Positions 4,918-14,171 of a DNA stretch of 15,638 nucleotides are shown here, one piece after another; the stretch's first letter is position 1, and each line of letters opens with the position of its first letter. The stretch spans positions 1-15,638 of the forward strand of contig CATZPY010000025.1 in the NCBI GenBank assembly GCA_958422985.1. The letters run 5' to 3'. Source of the stretch: an uncultured Clostridium sp. (lineage in GTDB: Bacteria > Bacillota > Clostridia > TANB77 > CAG-508). A model generated the notes under the pieces. That model was given only the letters and a program-made list of their open reading frames with translations. It was not told the origin of the DNA and ran no database searches. The translations under genes were made by a program, and so were the position numbers.

Positions 4918-7900
4918 CTAATCCCTTTTCTTTATTGCAAATAATATTATTACTACTCCTACTATGCTTAAAGTAATCCATAAAATTCCCATATTTTTAT
5001 TCTTACTTTTTCCTTCACTTGCATAATATTCTTTTAAATTATTTGCTTCTATTTTTTCGTTTTCGCTTATCACCTCCTGTTTTGTTGTATCTAATAACTC
5101 CTCTTCTTGGTATATTTGGTAATCCCCTTTTTCCGCATTGTATATGCTTATATATTTTGTCTCTTTTAAAGAGTTATTAGCTTTGTCATTCTCACCATTC
5201 GTAATATTTTCTATTTTATTCGTATTATTACTTGGTTCTTTTAATGCCTCTTCTACTGGCATTTCTTCTAATTTGTCTTGTAGCACTTTGCTTTTTTCGT
5301 ATTTACTTGTTGTTCTTTGTAATGTACCAGAATTATTATTTCCTATTTCTGATATTTTTTCTTGTAAGTAATCTAATAATCCTATTTTATTTGACTTTTC
5401 TTCTATTAAAGATATTACTTCTCCTGTTTGATAGTTAAATTTAATTTTATCTCCATTTTTATATGTAACTTCTATTTCATGTTTATTATCTTCACTCATT
5501 TCTCCAAGATACTCTTTTTTACTTATATTATCACCATTACCACCAGAAGATTTACTTAAATTATTTCCTATACTAGTAATATCTTTGTTTTCAAAATTTT
5601 CCGGATATTTTAATGGTTCTTTTAAATCATACAATTTTCCATCTTCACCTAAAATAGTTTCGTATTCTTTTCCATTATATGAATCTATAATAAAATTGCT
5701 TTCTACAAGTTTAATTATAGAATTATTTAAATTAAGTTTAACTGGTAATGCATATAACTTTCCATTTTTTACATACAATCGTACATTGTTCCTTATAGCC
5801 CTATTTCCATCTGGAGAAATTATTTCAGAGTATTTACTATATGTTTTTATTATTTTGTCTTCATATTCAAAATTTTGTTCTTCCTTAGATACGCTAAAGT
5901 TATCTTCATCAATACAGTCTTTAGAAACATTATAATCTTCATCTTTTGGTAAAGATATTCCTTCTTGCTCTTCTATATTTTTAACAAATGGATAGTAGTT
6001 ATCTTTTAAAGAAGTATATATATAATTCGTTCCCCATCCAATTTTATTTCTATATGTACTTTCCAATTGTAGTTCAGCAGATGTTAAATATTGAAATTTA
6101 TCAAATATATCTATACTTTTGTTAGCATATTTTTCATTGATTGTACTATATTTATATATGTATGTATTTTCCAATTTAACATTATCAATTTTGTATCCAC
6201 CAATTCCCATAGATACTTTTTCTTCATCATAACTTTCAAGCTTTGCGTGCACATAATTATTATAATAAAATTTTATTCTTTCATTAATATATAATTCCCT
6301 TTCTATATCTCCTACTAATCCACCAATTTTGGTTGGCCCTACTATCATACTGTTTGCTACGTTATTATTAAACATTTTTATATATGCATTTGCTGCAGTC
6401 ATATTCTTATTTTCCATATAACCTATAATACCACCTGCTACACCTTCATTAGCTATTATTTCTGCATTTACTGTTGAGTGTTCTATCGTTCCATCTCTAA
6501 TTTCACCATATATACCTCCAATTTTGCTATTTCCTTCTATTCTTGAATTTATAACTAGACAGTTACTTACTCCATGTAATGAATTTACACCATTCCATCC
6601 TGAAATTCCACCCACTCGGTCTCCTGCAGATATTATTCTGCAATTATCCACCATACAAGACCATATCCTATACACTTGCCTTCCAAATATACCTCCTACT
6701 TCTATAGTATTTATATCTTCTCCTATTATTTTTGAATCTCTTACAATTGCATATCTCTCATAAGCATTACTTTGTCCAGAAAGTCCTCCAATATATTTAT
6801 TTTTACCATAGATTTCACAATTCTCAACTCTATTATTTTCGCTATTTTTAGTAGAAACAACAGATTTATCACCTGTTTGACCACCTACATAGGATTCTCC
6901 TTTTACTATGTTATGTTTCGAAATGCTGTCTGTTATTTTTTCTTCTGCCCTTCCTACTATTCCACCCACATAATTTCTACCAATTATATTAGAATATTCT
7001 ATTTGTATCCTACTATATCCTTCACTGTCAACAGTCTTTTTTTGAATTCCTGCTACTCCTCCTATATAATCTACTCCATTTACATTAACTTCCTTTACTA
7101 ACAAGTTATTAATTGTGCCGTTTATTGCTTGTCCTACTAATCCTCCAACATATGAATTTGCATTTATATTTACATTTTCCATTTCTACATCTAAAATACT
7201 TGCTTTTAAAATTGAACCTATACAACCAACATAATTACTTTTTGCATTTATTATTATGTTTTTGAATTTAACATTTTTTATTGATGCATATGTCGATGGA
7301 ATAATACCAATGTAATTATTTCCTTCTTTACCATTTATTTCTATATTTTCAAAATGCACACCTTCTATTTCTGTTTTTACTTCTTTAATTAGACCACTAT
7401 AACTGTTATCCACTGATAAATTAATATTTTTTAAACTTTTACCAGTTGACTCTAATCTAGCCATAGTTACATTACTTTTTATATTGTTCTTTCCTTTAAA
7501 ATCTATATCACTCATTAATTTATAATTTTGATATGTGTTTATTTCTATTGACTGCCAATCTGAAAAATTATATATTTCCTTATAAAATTGTATTCCTATT
7601 CTAGCTTGGACATCTATTGTTTTTTCCTCAACATCCTCTAAATATGCTATTTTTGATAATTTATAAGTATCATAAAATCTTTTTGGGAAAGCTTTTAATT
7701 GTATATATGTCTTATTCTCTCGATTAATATTTTCTACAATGTTGAATTCCATATCTTCTATTTCTACATTTGTGATAGATAATCTACGAGGATTATTTAG
7801 CCTAATGGCTATAGAAGCTGTATTATTATTTGTTTTCTCTACCAATATCTCATCTATTTCAATTATCTCTTCATTTGATATTAATATATTTTCTTGATTT

Positions 7901-10149
7901 GGAAGAAGTTCTGTTCCTTTAGAATTATACAATTGGGGCAATATTCCTTTATCTACTTTTGAATAATTATATGCATCACCTAATTTAATTTTATCTATAT
8001 AACTACTTTTATTACATAATTCTTGATAGTTAAGTAGCTTTGCACCTTCTTCTTTTGAAGTTACATATCCATTTACTCTTTGTTTTTCAAATGCATAATT
8101 ATCTTTTTCTTCTTTTGAATTCCCTACAGCTCTTGAAACTAAATTTGACTCTTTACTAGTGTATATGTTTCCCAAACTTAAGTTGTTTGTAGTGTTTGTT
8201 TTTTCTAAATCATTATCTGTCCCTAATATTCCTCCTATATATTCTCCAGTTGTTTCTATATTTACATAACTGTAGCAGTTTTGTATAATGTTACCTATCG
8301 TATTTACATTACCTCCTATTACTCCGCCAATTCCATTATTGCATCCTTTTATTTCTCCTGTAGCATAACAATTCCTTACATTTCCTATTGCTAAACTTCC
8401 TAAAAGACCACCTATATATTGCTCATAAGTATAATTGTTTATAGAAATATTAACATTATTAACAAAACTATTCTCAATACAATTTCCATTAAAAAAACCA
8501 ACCATACCTCCTATATATGCATAACTTATTGTATCATTTGGAGTTACAACTATATTTACATTGGTTGCAGAACAGTTTCTAACTATAACATTTCCATCCG
8601 CCCAAGCTAATAAACTTCCTACATTAATATTACTATTCGAACAGCTTTTTAAAGTAACATCTTTTATATGTATATTATCAATTACTGATTCTTTCGAATT
8701 ATAAATTAAACCAATTCTGCTTCCTTGCTCTATTTGAATTTTTAAATTTTGTATATATAAGTTTGAAAAACTTCCATTGAGATTACCTATTAGATATTCA
8801 TTTGTTAATATTATGTTACTTATTGTATGGTTATTTCCATTTAATTTTCCTGTATATCGGTTATAAATTCTTATCTCATTTCCTGTATTATTAAAATTTA
8901 AATCTTCCATTAATATGTAATTCTCTGTTGGTGATTTATTAATATCTATCCAATCTTGTATAGTATAAATCTCTTTATATAAGTCTACTTCTATAATTCT
9001 TTCACCTTTTTTAAAATTTCTAGTATATTCCTGATTAAAAGCTCCCTTTGTTGTTATGCTTTCTACATTATAATTTGATACATAAATTATAGGATCATAT
9101 AACTCAACTATAACTTCACTTTTTCCATTTTCGTAATTTTGTTCTAAAATTTTAGTATTTATATTTTCTATTGATATTTCATTTATTTGTTCTGCTGATG
9201 GGTTATTTACAATAATTTTAACTTTTACCCTATTTGTTCCCTGCTCTACAAGTTCTGTCGATAAAATATCTGGTAAGTCTTTATCTTCTACTTCTGGCAA
9301 TTTTATATATTCTTGTTTTGGCATACAAGCAGGCATATTAATCTGTGGATAATATCCTTTATTTACTAATTCATCTACATTAAAAGCCCTATCATTATTT
9401 AATAATTTATTTTGAAAATTAGCATCCCATAAGGCTAATTTTGTAGTTGTTTTATGGTATATATCTGTAAATATTTCATTTGCAAAATAATAGTTATTCT
9501 TAATATTTGTACTAGCAATAGTATAAACATTAGGTACAATATCTTTAGTGAAATTATTATCACCTACTGTATATATATTTTCTAAACTTGATTTTCCTGC
9601 ATTTGTACAAACTAGTTTTGCACTACCAACTACTTTACTATCTGATTCTATATTTATTAAACTATATATATTTGATATTTTTCCATTTCTGTCGTTATAT
9701 ATTGTTAAAGCTGATAAATTTTCTGGATTATTACTTGGATTGCCTGATATTGCTCTTATATTCTCTCCTATTAAATATCCATTCTTTATAATTCCGTAGT
9801 TTTCCCAAATTGTAGATATTCTTTTAAATCCATATACTGGCTCTTGAAAATCTATAATAAAATTCTCGATTGTTCCGTAATTATAGGTACCTAACAAAAA
9901 AATTTGAGAATTTTCCTTCATTGTACTTGCTGTAACCTCCAATTTTAAATTTCTAATCGTTCCTCTATTATTCAAAAATAAAGCTCTTACTGTTGTCATT
10001 TCAATTTTATTGTTTATTTTTATATTAAATACTATATTCTCTATAAGTCCTGCTCTCCCTATTCTATAAAATATCTCCACCATTTTTTCTGAAGACCAAT
10101 CTCTAATTAGACTCTTTCCGTTAAAATTTATTTTTCCTTCAAATTCCAT
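4918..10149 (-). CDS. GLUG-repeat beta-helix surface protein, C-terminal 1,743 residues of the frameshifted giant gene
   Basis: Probably not an independent gene: its ATG at 10149 has no Shine-Dalgarno and the protein has no signal sequence. Its frame stays open upstream to 10191, inside the preceding ORF. It holds three beta-helix modules. The first continues from the preceding ORF. The second opens near residue 390 (LYKEIYTIQDW) and the third near 855 (FYKEIYNFSDW). GLUG-type motifs GG-x-x-G recur four times in module two (for example YIGGLLG) and ten times in module three (for example YVGGIVG). After about residue 1370 (IGWGTNY) come a non-repeat domain and a disordered Asn/Glu/Lys-rich stretch, then a membrane helix at about 1721-1739 followed by KKRD. 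No LPxTG and no HExxH were found. GLUG repeats occur in the non-catalytic part of M26 IgA1 proteases and in adhesins; an adhesive or structural surface role is inferred. Confidence 0.85.
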   Translation of the reverse strand: MEFEGKINFNGKSLIRDWSSEKMVEIFYRIGRAGLIENIVFNIKINNKIEMTTVRALFLNNRGTIRNLKLEVTASTMKENSQIFLLGTYNYGTIENFIIDFQEPVYGFKRISTIWENYGIIKNGYLIGENIRAISGNPSNNPENLSALTIYNDRNGKISNIYSLINIESDSKVVGSAKLVCTNAGKSSLENIYTVGDNNFTKDIVPNVYTIASTNIKNNYYFANEIFTDIYHKTTTKLALWDANFQNKLLNNDRAFNVDELVNKGYYPQINMPACMPKQEYIKLPEVEDKDLPDILSTELVEQGTNRVKVKIIVNNPSAEQINEISIENINTKILEQNYENGKSEVIVELYDPIIYVSNYNVESITTKGAFNQEYTRNFKKGERIIEVDLYKEIYTIQDWIDINKSPTENYILMEDLNFNNTGNEIRIYNRYTGKLNGNNHTISNIILTNEYLIGNLNGSFSNLYIQNLKIQIEQGSRIGLIYNSKESVIDNIHIKDVTLKSCSNSNINVGSLLAWADGNVIVRNCSATNVNIVVTPNDTISYAYIGGMVGFFNGNCIENSFVNNVNISINNYTYEQYIGGLLGSLAIGNVRNCYATGEIKGCNNGIGGVIGGNVNTIGNIIQNCYSYVNIETTGEYIGGILGTDNDLEKTNTTNNLSLGNIYTSKESNLVSRAVGNSKEEKDNYAFEKQRVNGYVTSKEEGAKLLNYQELCNKSSYIDKIKLGDAYNYSKVDKGILPQLYNSKGTELLPNQENILISNEEIIEIDEILVEKTNNNTASIAIRLNNPRRLSITNVEIEDMEFNIVENINRENKTYIQLKAFPKRFYDTYKLSKIAYLEDVEEKTIDVQARIGIQFYKEIYNFSDWQSIEINTYQNYKLMSDIDFKGKNNIKSNVTMARLESTGKSLKNINLSVDNSYSGLIKEVKTEIEGVHFENIEINGKEGNNYIGIIPSTYASIKNVKFKNIIINAKSNYVGCIGSILKASILDVEMENVNINANSYVGGLVGQAINGTINNLLVKEVNVNGVDYIGGVAGIQKKTVDSEGYSRIQIEYSNIIGRNYVGGIVGRAEEKITDSISKHNIVKGESYVGGQTGDKSVVSTKNSENNRVENCEIYGKNKYIGGLSGQSNAYERYAIVRDSKIIGEDINTIEVGGIFGRQVYRIWSCMVDNCRIISAGDRVGGISGWNGVNSLHGVSNCLVINSRIEGNSKIGGIYGEIRDGTIEHSTVNAEIIANEGVAGGIIGYMENKNMTAANAYIKMFNNNVANSMIVGPTKIGGLVGDIERELYINERIKFYYNNYVHAKLESYDEEKVSMGIGGYKIDNVKLENTYIYKYSTINEKYANKSIDIFDKFQYLTSAELQLESTYRNKIGWGTNYIYTSLKDNYYPFVKNIEEQEGISLPKDEDYNVSKDCIDEDNFSVSKEEQNFEYEDKIIKTYSKYSEIISPDGNRAIRNNVRLYVKNGKLYALPVKLNLNNSIIKLVESNFIIDSYNGKEYETILGEDGKLYDLKEPLKYPENFENKDITSIGNNLSKSSGGNGDNISKKEYLGEMSEDNKHEIEVTYKNGDKIKFNYQTGEVISLIEEKSNKIGLLDYLQEKISEIGNNNSGTLQRTTSKYEKSKVLQDKLEEMPVEEALKEPSNNTNKIENITNGENDKANNSLKETKYISIYNAEKGDYQIYQEEELLDTTKQEVISENEKIEANNLKEYYASEGKSKNKNMGILWITLSIVGVVIILFAIKKRD

Positions 10150-10165
10150 ATTTTCACTGCCAAAT

Positions 10166-10191
10166 CTATATTGGCTTCCTATTCCTCCGGC
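10166..10191 (-). other. Frameshift site splitting the giant gene
   Basis: The upstream frame ends at TAG (10168-10166), while the downstream frame is open only from 10191, after an in-frame TAA at 10194-10192, so the join must lie within these 26 nt. Dropping one C from the CC at 10190-10189 turns DIDLS-RRNRKPI into DIDLS-GGIGSQYRFG, a natural start of a GLUG module. The whole span 13702-4918 (8,785 nt) is one base over a multiple of three. The cause could be a sequencing error, a mutation or a recoding site. Confidence 0.85.
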
Positions 10192-13100
10192 TTAAGTCTA
10201 TATCTCCTAAAACTATGTAATTTCCTCTTGGTTGTATCTCTAGAAAATCTTCTTTTGTATATATTCCCTTTATTTCTTCTGTTTCTTGTGTGTTGTATTC
10301 TAAACTTGACAGCACATATTCTCTTTCTTTTATCTTTATTGTTAATTCTACTTTGGATTGTCTTCCTGATTGTACTTCATACGTTTTTATTGCATTTGTA
10401 ATAATGTTTTCATCTGGTATTTCTTCATATCTGTCTTTCTTTACTAAATTATTATCTTCATATATTTTTATGTAATAATCGTTTGTTGTTATTTCGTCTC
10501 TTTTATCTTCTAAGTTTATACTATAATTGCTTTGTAGTGTATATTTAAATTCCTCATAATTCGTTTTCTTGTTTCCTAACTCTATTTGAAGTTCTTTTAC
10601 TTCTATTCCGTTTCCACCTTGCATATAGAATCCTAAATAACCTGTACTATCTATCGTTAATGTATATTGGTAATCTTTCCATTCTGTTGTTAAACCTTGT
10701 ATTGCTGTTCTATTTGCATCTTTCTTGCTATTTTGTATATATGCTGTTTGACTTCCACTTACAGTTTTTGCTTTAAAGCTCATTGTTACTTCTTGTCCTG
10801 CATATTCTCTTAAATCATATACTGCCATTCTATAATTGCCATGTCCACCTAGTTTTAAAACTTTTGTTTCTTTGTTATATTCTTTTCCATAATAATCATT
10901 TGTATTAAAATTCGGATATACATGCCATTTTGTTTCTGAACTTACATCTACTAAATTTTTTCCTATTGCTTTTCTACCCAAGTCCGTTAAACCAATCTGC
11001 CCACTTATTCCTGGTTCTGTTAGTATTTCTATTCTTTTTATTAAATAATTTATCTTATATGTTTCATCTGTACTTCCTTCATTATATTGGTCTGCATAAA
11101 AACTTAGCTTATATGTTTTGTTTTCTTCTAATTTTTCATATGTTTTTCTTAACCAATCTTTATTTGTTTCTATCTCTTGTAAATCTATTAAATTACTCTT
11201 TTCATCTCTTAATTCCATTCTTACTTTGTTATTTAATACAGAGTTATTTTCGTCTTCTACTCTTACATCTAAGTCTATTAAATTTCCTGTTACAAATTGA
11301 TTTTTTATTTCTACTTTTGCTGGTATTTTTAATGTTGTAAATTCTTTGTATATATAGGTTACTGGTACTCCTTCTTTTGTATTTCCTAATTCTACATTTC
11401 CTGTTATTTCTATTGTGTATTTTGTATTTGATTTTAAGTTCTCGTAATTTATTTCTTTTGTTTCTCCTAGTTGTAAATTTTTTATTTCTTCTTTTGTTAA
11501 TGTATTTGTGTATATTACTTTTTTGTTTTTATGCTCTTTGCTTCCAGTTTCATCATTATTTTCTTCTTCATTTACATCAACCTCAGAATCTTGTGACGTT
11601 TCTACTATCTTTATTGTTAGCTCATTTAATATTTGTATTAACCTTTTATCTGTTTTATCTTCATCTATTTTATAACTTATCTTTGCATTTTTATTTGTTA
11701 GCTCTTTATTTTCTACTATCATTTCCAATGATCCTAGTGTTGATATTGGTTTTGTTGCAAATACTATGTTTCCTATTTCTACATCTTTTTGTCTTCCTTT
11801 ATTATCACTTAAATCATAGTCCGAATATACTTTTATTTTATAATATTGGTTTTGGTCTAAATCTTCTAATTTTATTTCTTTTTCATGTTCAGATAATCTC
11901 TCTTCTTTTAGCTTTTCTCCATTTGGTCTTGTTATTATGTATTTATAATTTTCTAATTTTACATTATCTTTGTTTGTAAGTTTTAATCCTAATGTTACAC
12001 TTACTATATCTTGTTCTTTTATTTTTACTGTTACTTTTGGCTCTTGTTTTGATGTTCTCGTTGTTCCCTTGTTATTTTCTACTTTTAGTTCTTTTCCATT
12101 TTTATCATAAAATTTTATTGCATATTCTATTTTTGTATTAGATTTTAATCCTTCTGAACTTTCTATTGTTACTTCCTTTCCTTCTAGTAATTCATTTACT
12201 TTATTGTTCTTTAATACTGTTTTTATATTCCCTGTTTCTAATTCTATTTGCTTTATTCCTTTTATTGCTTCATTTTGTAAGTCAGATATTATTTTTACAT
12301 TTTTTATTTGTATTTTATTACTATATATTTCTCCTTCTTCTTTGCTTAGTTCTATTGTTCCTAGTGCTTCATATCCTTTTGTTTTTATTGTTCCTTTGTA
12401 AAATGTATTTTCTACTTTTTTATTTTCTGCATTTAAATAAATATATTTTCCTATTATTTCGTATTCTGTTTCTGGTACTAGTCCTGTTATTTGTATTTCT
12501 CCTGAATTTTTAAATACTCTTCTTAAATATATTTTTCCATCTTTATATATTTCGAATGTTGGTGCTTCTATTATTCTTGCTTTGGGATCTTTTATGTTTA
12601 AGTTGCTTTTTACTGTATATACTTCTGCTTTAAAGTCTTCTACTGTTACTTCTGGTTTTATGTATTCTGCATTTGTTTGTTCTTCTGCTTGCTGTTGGTC
12701 TTGTGGGGCGTTTGGCTTGTTTTCGTCTTTTTCTGTTTTGTCTTCTTTTTTATCGTCACTTGTGTCTTCTTCTATAATTTCTTCTTTCTCTACATCATTT
12801 TTCGCACTTTCTATTATTCCTAAGCGTGTTAATAACTCTTCGTAATTATATTCTTTGTCCACTTTTTGTGAATTTTGATCTAAAGCTTCTTCTATATTCT
12901 TTATAATTGTTTGCGAATTGTAGTCTACATCCTTTATTTCGTTAAATACTAAAATATTATTTTGAATACTGTAATATCTTATTACATCTTCTTCAAATAC
13001 TATTAAGCTATTTACTGGCAATACATATTCATTTGCTGTTGTTTTTATTTTTATCTCTTTTAAATTTATATATATTCCCTCAGTTGTCTTTGCAAATATA

Positions 13101-13702
13101 TATTCTTTACTATCTGCTCTTTCTAAACTATTTCCGTTATATACTTTTCCATCTGTTATACTTATATTTGGATATCCTGCTATTTGTTCAAAGTTTTTAC
13201 TTATTAATGTTATATCTTGGTTTAAGTTATATATTGTATTTTTATCATTTATATATATTGGGTAGCTTAAGTCTATTTCTGTTTTTTCTTTATTTCCTAT
13301 AAAATATGAATTTAGCTTTTTAAATATTGTTCCTTGTTCTTCTATTTTTGCTAAACTTACGTTTTTTTCTTCTCCTAAATTACTGTCTTGCAAATTCTCT
13401 CTACCAGAAAATGCACCTAACAAATTCTCTGTTATCTCTTTTCCACTTATTCCATATCCTTCATATTTAAAGTTCATTACTGGGCTATATTTTAAGAAGA
13501 TGAAATATATTAAACTTATTAATGTTATTATTACTACTAACCCTATTACTAAAAATTGTGGCTTTATTTCTATATTGCTAACTCTCGTTTTTAATTTTTC
13601 TTTTCGCGATTTTTTATTGCTTATTTCATTTTTGCTATGTTCTTTATTATTCAATCCTAAATTATTCTTTTTATACTTTTTGTTAAAGTTCCCCTTTTTC
13701 AT
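10166..13702 (-). CDS. Giant membrane-anchored surface protein, N-terminal 1,178 residues of the frameshifted giant gene (copy 2)
   Basis: The ATG at 13702 has AGGAGG 9 nt upstream and overlaps the TAA of the leader frame (TAATG). A basic cytoplasmic segment (1-48) is followed by a membrane helix (about 50-70), an extracellular domain to about 300, and a charged Glu/Asp/Gln-rich linker (about 300-345). Then come beta-rich domains with Fn3 tyrosine-corner motifs near residues 406 (LVPETEY), 611 (LDQNQYY), 753 (LKSNTKY) and 856 (LEENKTY). Residues 914-1051 resemble a jelly-roll carbohydrate-binding module, with WHVYP near the start and LQIELG near the end; the ligand is unknown. The last residues begin a GLUG module (IYTKEDF...NYIVLGDIDLS), cut off by the frameshift. 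Rejoined with the downstream ORF the protein would have about 2,927 residues and a membrane helix at each end. Its first ~380 residues are closely related to the partial gene at the left edge. Confidence 0.87.
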   Translation of the reverse strand: MKKGNFNKKYKKNNLGLNNKEHSKNEISNKKSRKEKLKTRVSNIEIKPQFLVIGLVVIITLISLIYFIFLKYSPVMNFKYEGYGISGKEITENLLGAFSGRENLQDSNLGEEKNVSLAKIEEQGTIFKKLNSYFIGNKEKTEIDLSYPIYINDKNTIYNLNQDITLISKNFEQIAGYPNISITDGKVYNGNSLERADSKEYIFAKTTEGIYINLKEIKIKTTANEYVLPVNSLIVFEEDVIRYYSIQNNILVFNEIKDVDYNSQTIIKNIEEALDQNSQKVDKEYNYEELLTRLGIIESAKNDVEKEEIIEEDTSDDKKEDKTEKDENKPNAPQDQQQAEEQTNAEYIKPEVTVEDFKAEVYTVKSNLNIKDPKARIIEAPTFEIYKDGKIYLRRVFKNSGEIQITGLVPETEYEIIGKYIYLNAENKKVENTFYKGTIKTKGYEALGTIELSKEEGEIYSNKIQIKNVKIISDLQNEAIKGIKQIELETGNIKTVLKNNKVNELLEGKEVTIESSEGLKSNTKIEYAIKFYDKNGKELKVENNKGTTRTSKQEPKVTVKIKEQDIVSVTLGLKLTNKDNVKLENYKYIITRPNGEKLKEERLSEHEKEIKLEDLDQNQYYKIKVYSDYDLSDNKGRQKDVEIGNIVFATKPISTLGSLEMIVENKELTNKNAKISYKIDEDKTDKRLIQILNELTIKIVETSQDSEVDVNEEENNDETGSKEHKNKKVIYTNTLTKEEIKNLQLGETKEINYENLKSNTKYTIEITGNVELGNTKEGVPVTYIYKEFTTLKIPAKVEIKNQFVTGNLIDLDVRVEDENNSVLNNKVRMELRDEKSNLIDLQEIETNKDWLRKTYEKLEENKTYKLSFYADQYNEGSTDETYKINYLIKRIEILTEPGISGQIGLTDLGRKAIGKNLVDVSSETKWHVYPNFNTNDYYGKEYNKETKVLKLGGHGNYRMAVYDLREYAGQEVTMSFKAKTVSGSQTAYIQNSKKDANRTAIQGLTTEWKDYQYTLTIDSTGYLGFYMQGGNGIEVKELQIELGNKKTNYEEFKYTLQSNYSINLEDKRDEITTNDYYIKIYEDNNLVKKDRYEEIPDENIITNAIKTYEVQSGRQSKVELTIKIKEREYVLSSLEYNTQETEEIKGIYTKEDFLEIQPRGNYIVLGDIDLSRRNRKPI

Positions 13703-13705
13703 TAC

Positions 13706-13757
13706 GCTACACCTCCTATTTCTGCCTCGTTAAATTTGGTTATTATTCTGGTGTAGC
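13706..13757 (-). promoter_or_regulatory. Inverted repeat overlapping the Shine-Dalgarno of giant gene copy 2
   Basis: GCTACACC (13757-13750) and GGTGTAGC (13713-13706) are perfect complements around 36 nt. The arm overlaps the AGGAGG at 13712-13717 and the spacer, exactly as in copy 1. Confidence 0.55.
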
Positions 13758-13819
13758 TTTTTCGCATTAAAATTAATTCTACTATTATTCTTCCTAGACC
13801 ACGCAAAAAGCACATTACT

Positions 13820-13855
13820 AGAATTTCTAAGCAATGGTAATTGCAAAGAAATTCT
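13820..13855 (-). promoter_or_regulatory. Conserved hairpin in leader copy 2
   Basis: Outer arms AGAATTTCT/AGAAATTCT, then a symmetric TT/TT internal loop and an inner stem GCAAT/ATTGC closed by TACC. The inner pairing is cleaner than in copy 1. Confidence 0.4.
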
Positions 13856-13882
13856 GTGTAATTTGCATAATCTCGTTGTAAT

Positions 13883-13909
13883 AAAAATTCTTTCTCTGAA
13901 AGAATTTTT
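13883..13909 (-). promoter_or_regulatory. Perfect 12-bp hairpin unique to leader copy 2
   Basis: AAAAATTCTTTC pairs perfectly with GAAAGAATTTTT around the loop AGA. It ends in five T residues and could act as an additional terminator. The left leader has unrelated sequence here, although both keep the reading frame open. Confidence 0.45.
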
Positions 13910-13919
13910 AAACAACAAG

Positions 13920-13983
13920 AAAAACAGGCTATTTCTAGTACCACATTTTTTCCTAAATATAGTACTACACATAACCTGTTTTT
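13920..13983 (-). terminator. Two-tier hairpin with T tract inside leader copy 2 (putative attenuator)
   Basis: Outer stem AAAAACAGGTTAT/ATAGCCTGTTTTT with one G-U, 3x3 internal loop, inner stem TAGTAC/GTACTA fully paired, then a T tract. In this copy the leader peptide ends upstream of it, so no ribosome would cover it. Confidence 0.5.
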
Positions 13984-13994
13984 CACGCCTAATA

Positions 13995-14015
13995 GAGTAG
14001 CCTCGTTTGCTACCC
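13995..14015 (-). promoter_or_regulatory. Short GC-rich hairpin in leader copy 2
   Basis: GGGTAGC/GCTACTC around AAACGAG, identical to 1447-1467. It lies just after the truncated leader peptide's stop codon. Confidence 0.35.
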
Positions 14016-14018
14016 TTT

Positions 14019-14096
14019 TTATTTTTCTAAACGTACTTGTGTGTGTGTGTGTGTGTGTACAGCGCCAAGGCTTACACGGTTTGCTTCGTTTTGCAT
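14019..14096 (-). CDS. Truncated leader peptide of copy 2 (25 codons, ten AC units)
   Basis: It has the same ATG and GAGG context as the left leader ORF. The extra AC unit shifts the frame after the His-Thr repeat, giving QVRLEK and then TAA at 14021-14019. Translation would stop before every hairpin of the leader. Confidence 0.4.
   Translation of the reverse strand: MQNEANRVSLGAVHTHTHTQVRLEK
14039..14058 (-). repeat. (AC)10 dinucleotide tract in leader copy 2
   Basis: Ten perfect AC units on the coding strand, one more than in leader copy 1, which changes the reading frame of the leader ORF. Confidence 0.9.
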
Positions 14097-14171
14097 TTTC
14101 TTAACCTCGCTTTTTACTTTTTACTGTTTACTTTTAGCCTGAAAATCCGAACAATTTTATTATGGGAATAT

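Larger units (their letters stand above)
13703..13986 (-). pseudogene. Out-of-frame remainder of leader ORF copy 2
   Basis: This frame encodes the same C-terminal peptide as the left leader ORF (KNRLCVVLYLGKN at the start, EIGGVA at the end) and stays open to the TAA that overlaps the ATG at 13702. With ten AC units it is not in frame with the leader ATG at 14096. Its only candidate start is the GTG at 13986, which lacks a Shine-Dalgarno. It may be a reversible OFF state rather than a dead gene. One 3-nt length difference from the left copy keeps the frame. Confidence 0.4.

Noticed and set aside
4918..5000. LPxTG sortase anchor at the C-terminus
   Set aside because: The end has a membrane helix and a KKRD tail, but no LPxTG-like motif precedes it.
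11377..11979. 200-codon plus-strand open frame
   Set aside because: Leu/Phe/Tyr-rich shadow antisense to the giant gene, whose minus-strand frame is clearly coding; no ribosome site or recognisable domain. The same holds for the other plus-strand frames.
4918..13702. M26-type metalloprotease
   Set aside because: GLUG modules fit, but no HExxH is present; the only near match, HEIEV, lacks the second histidine.
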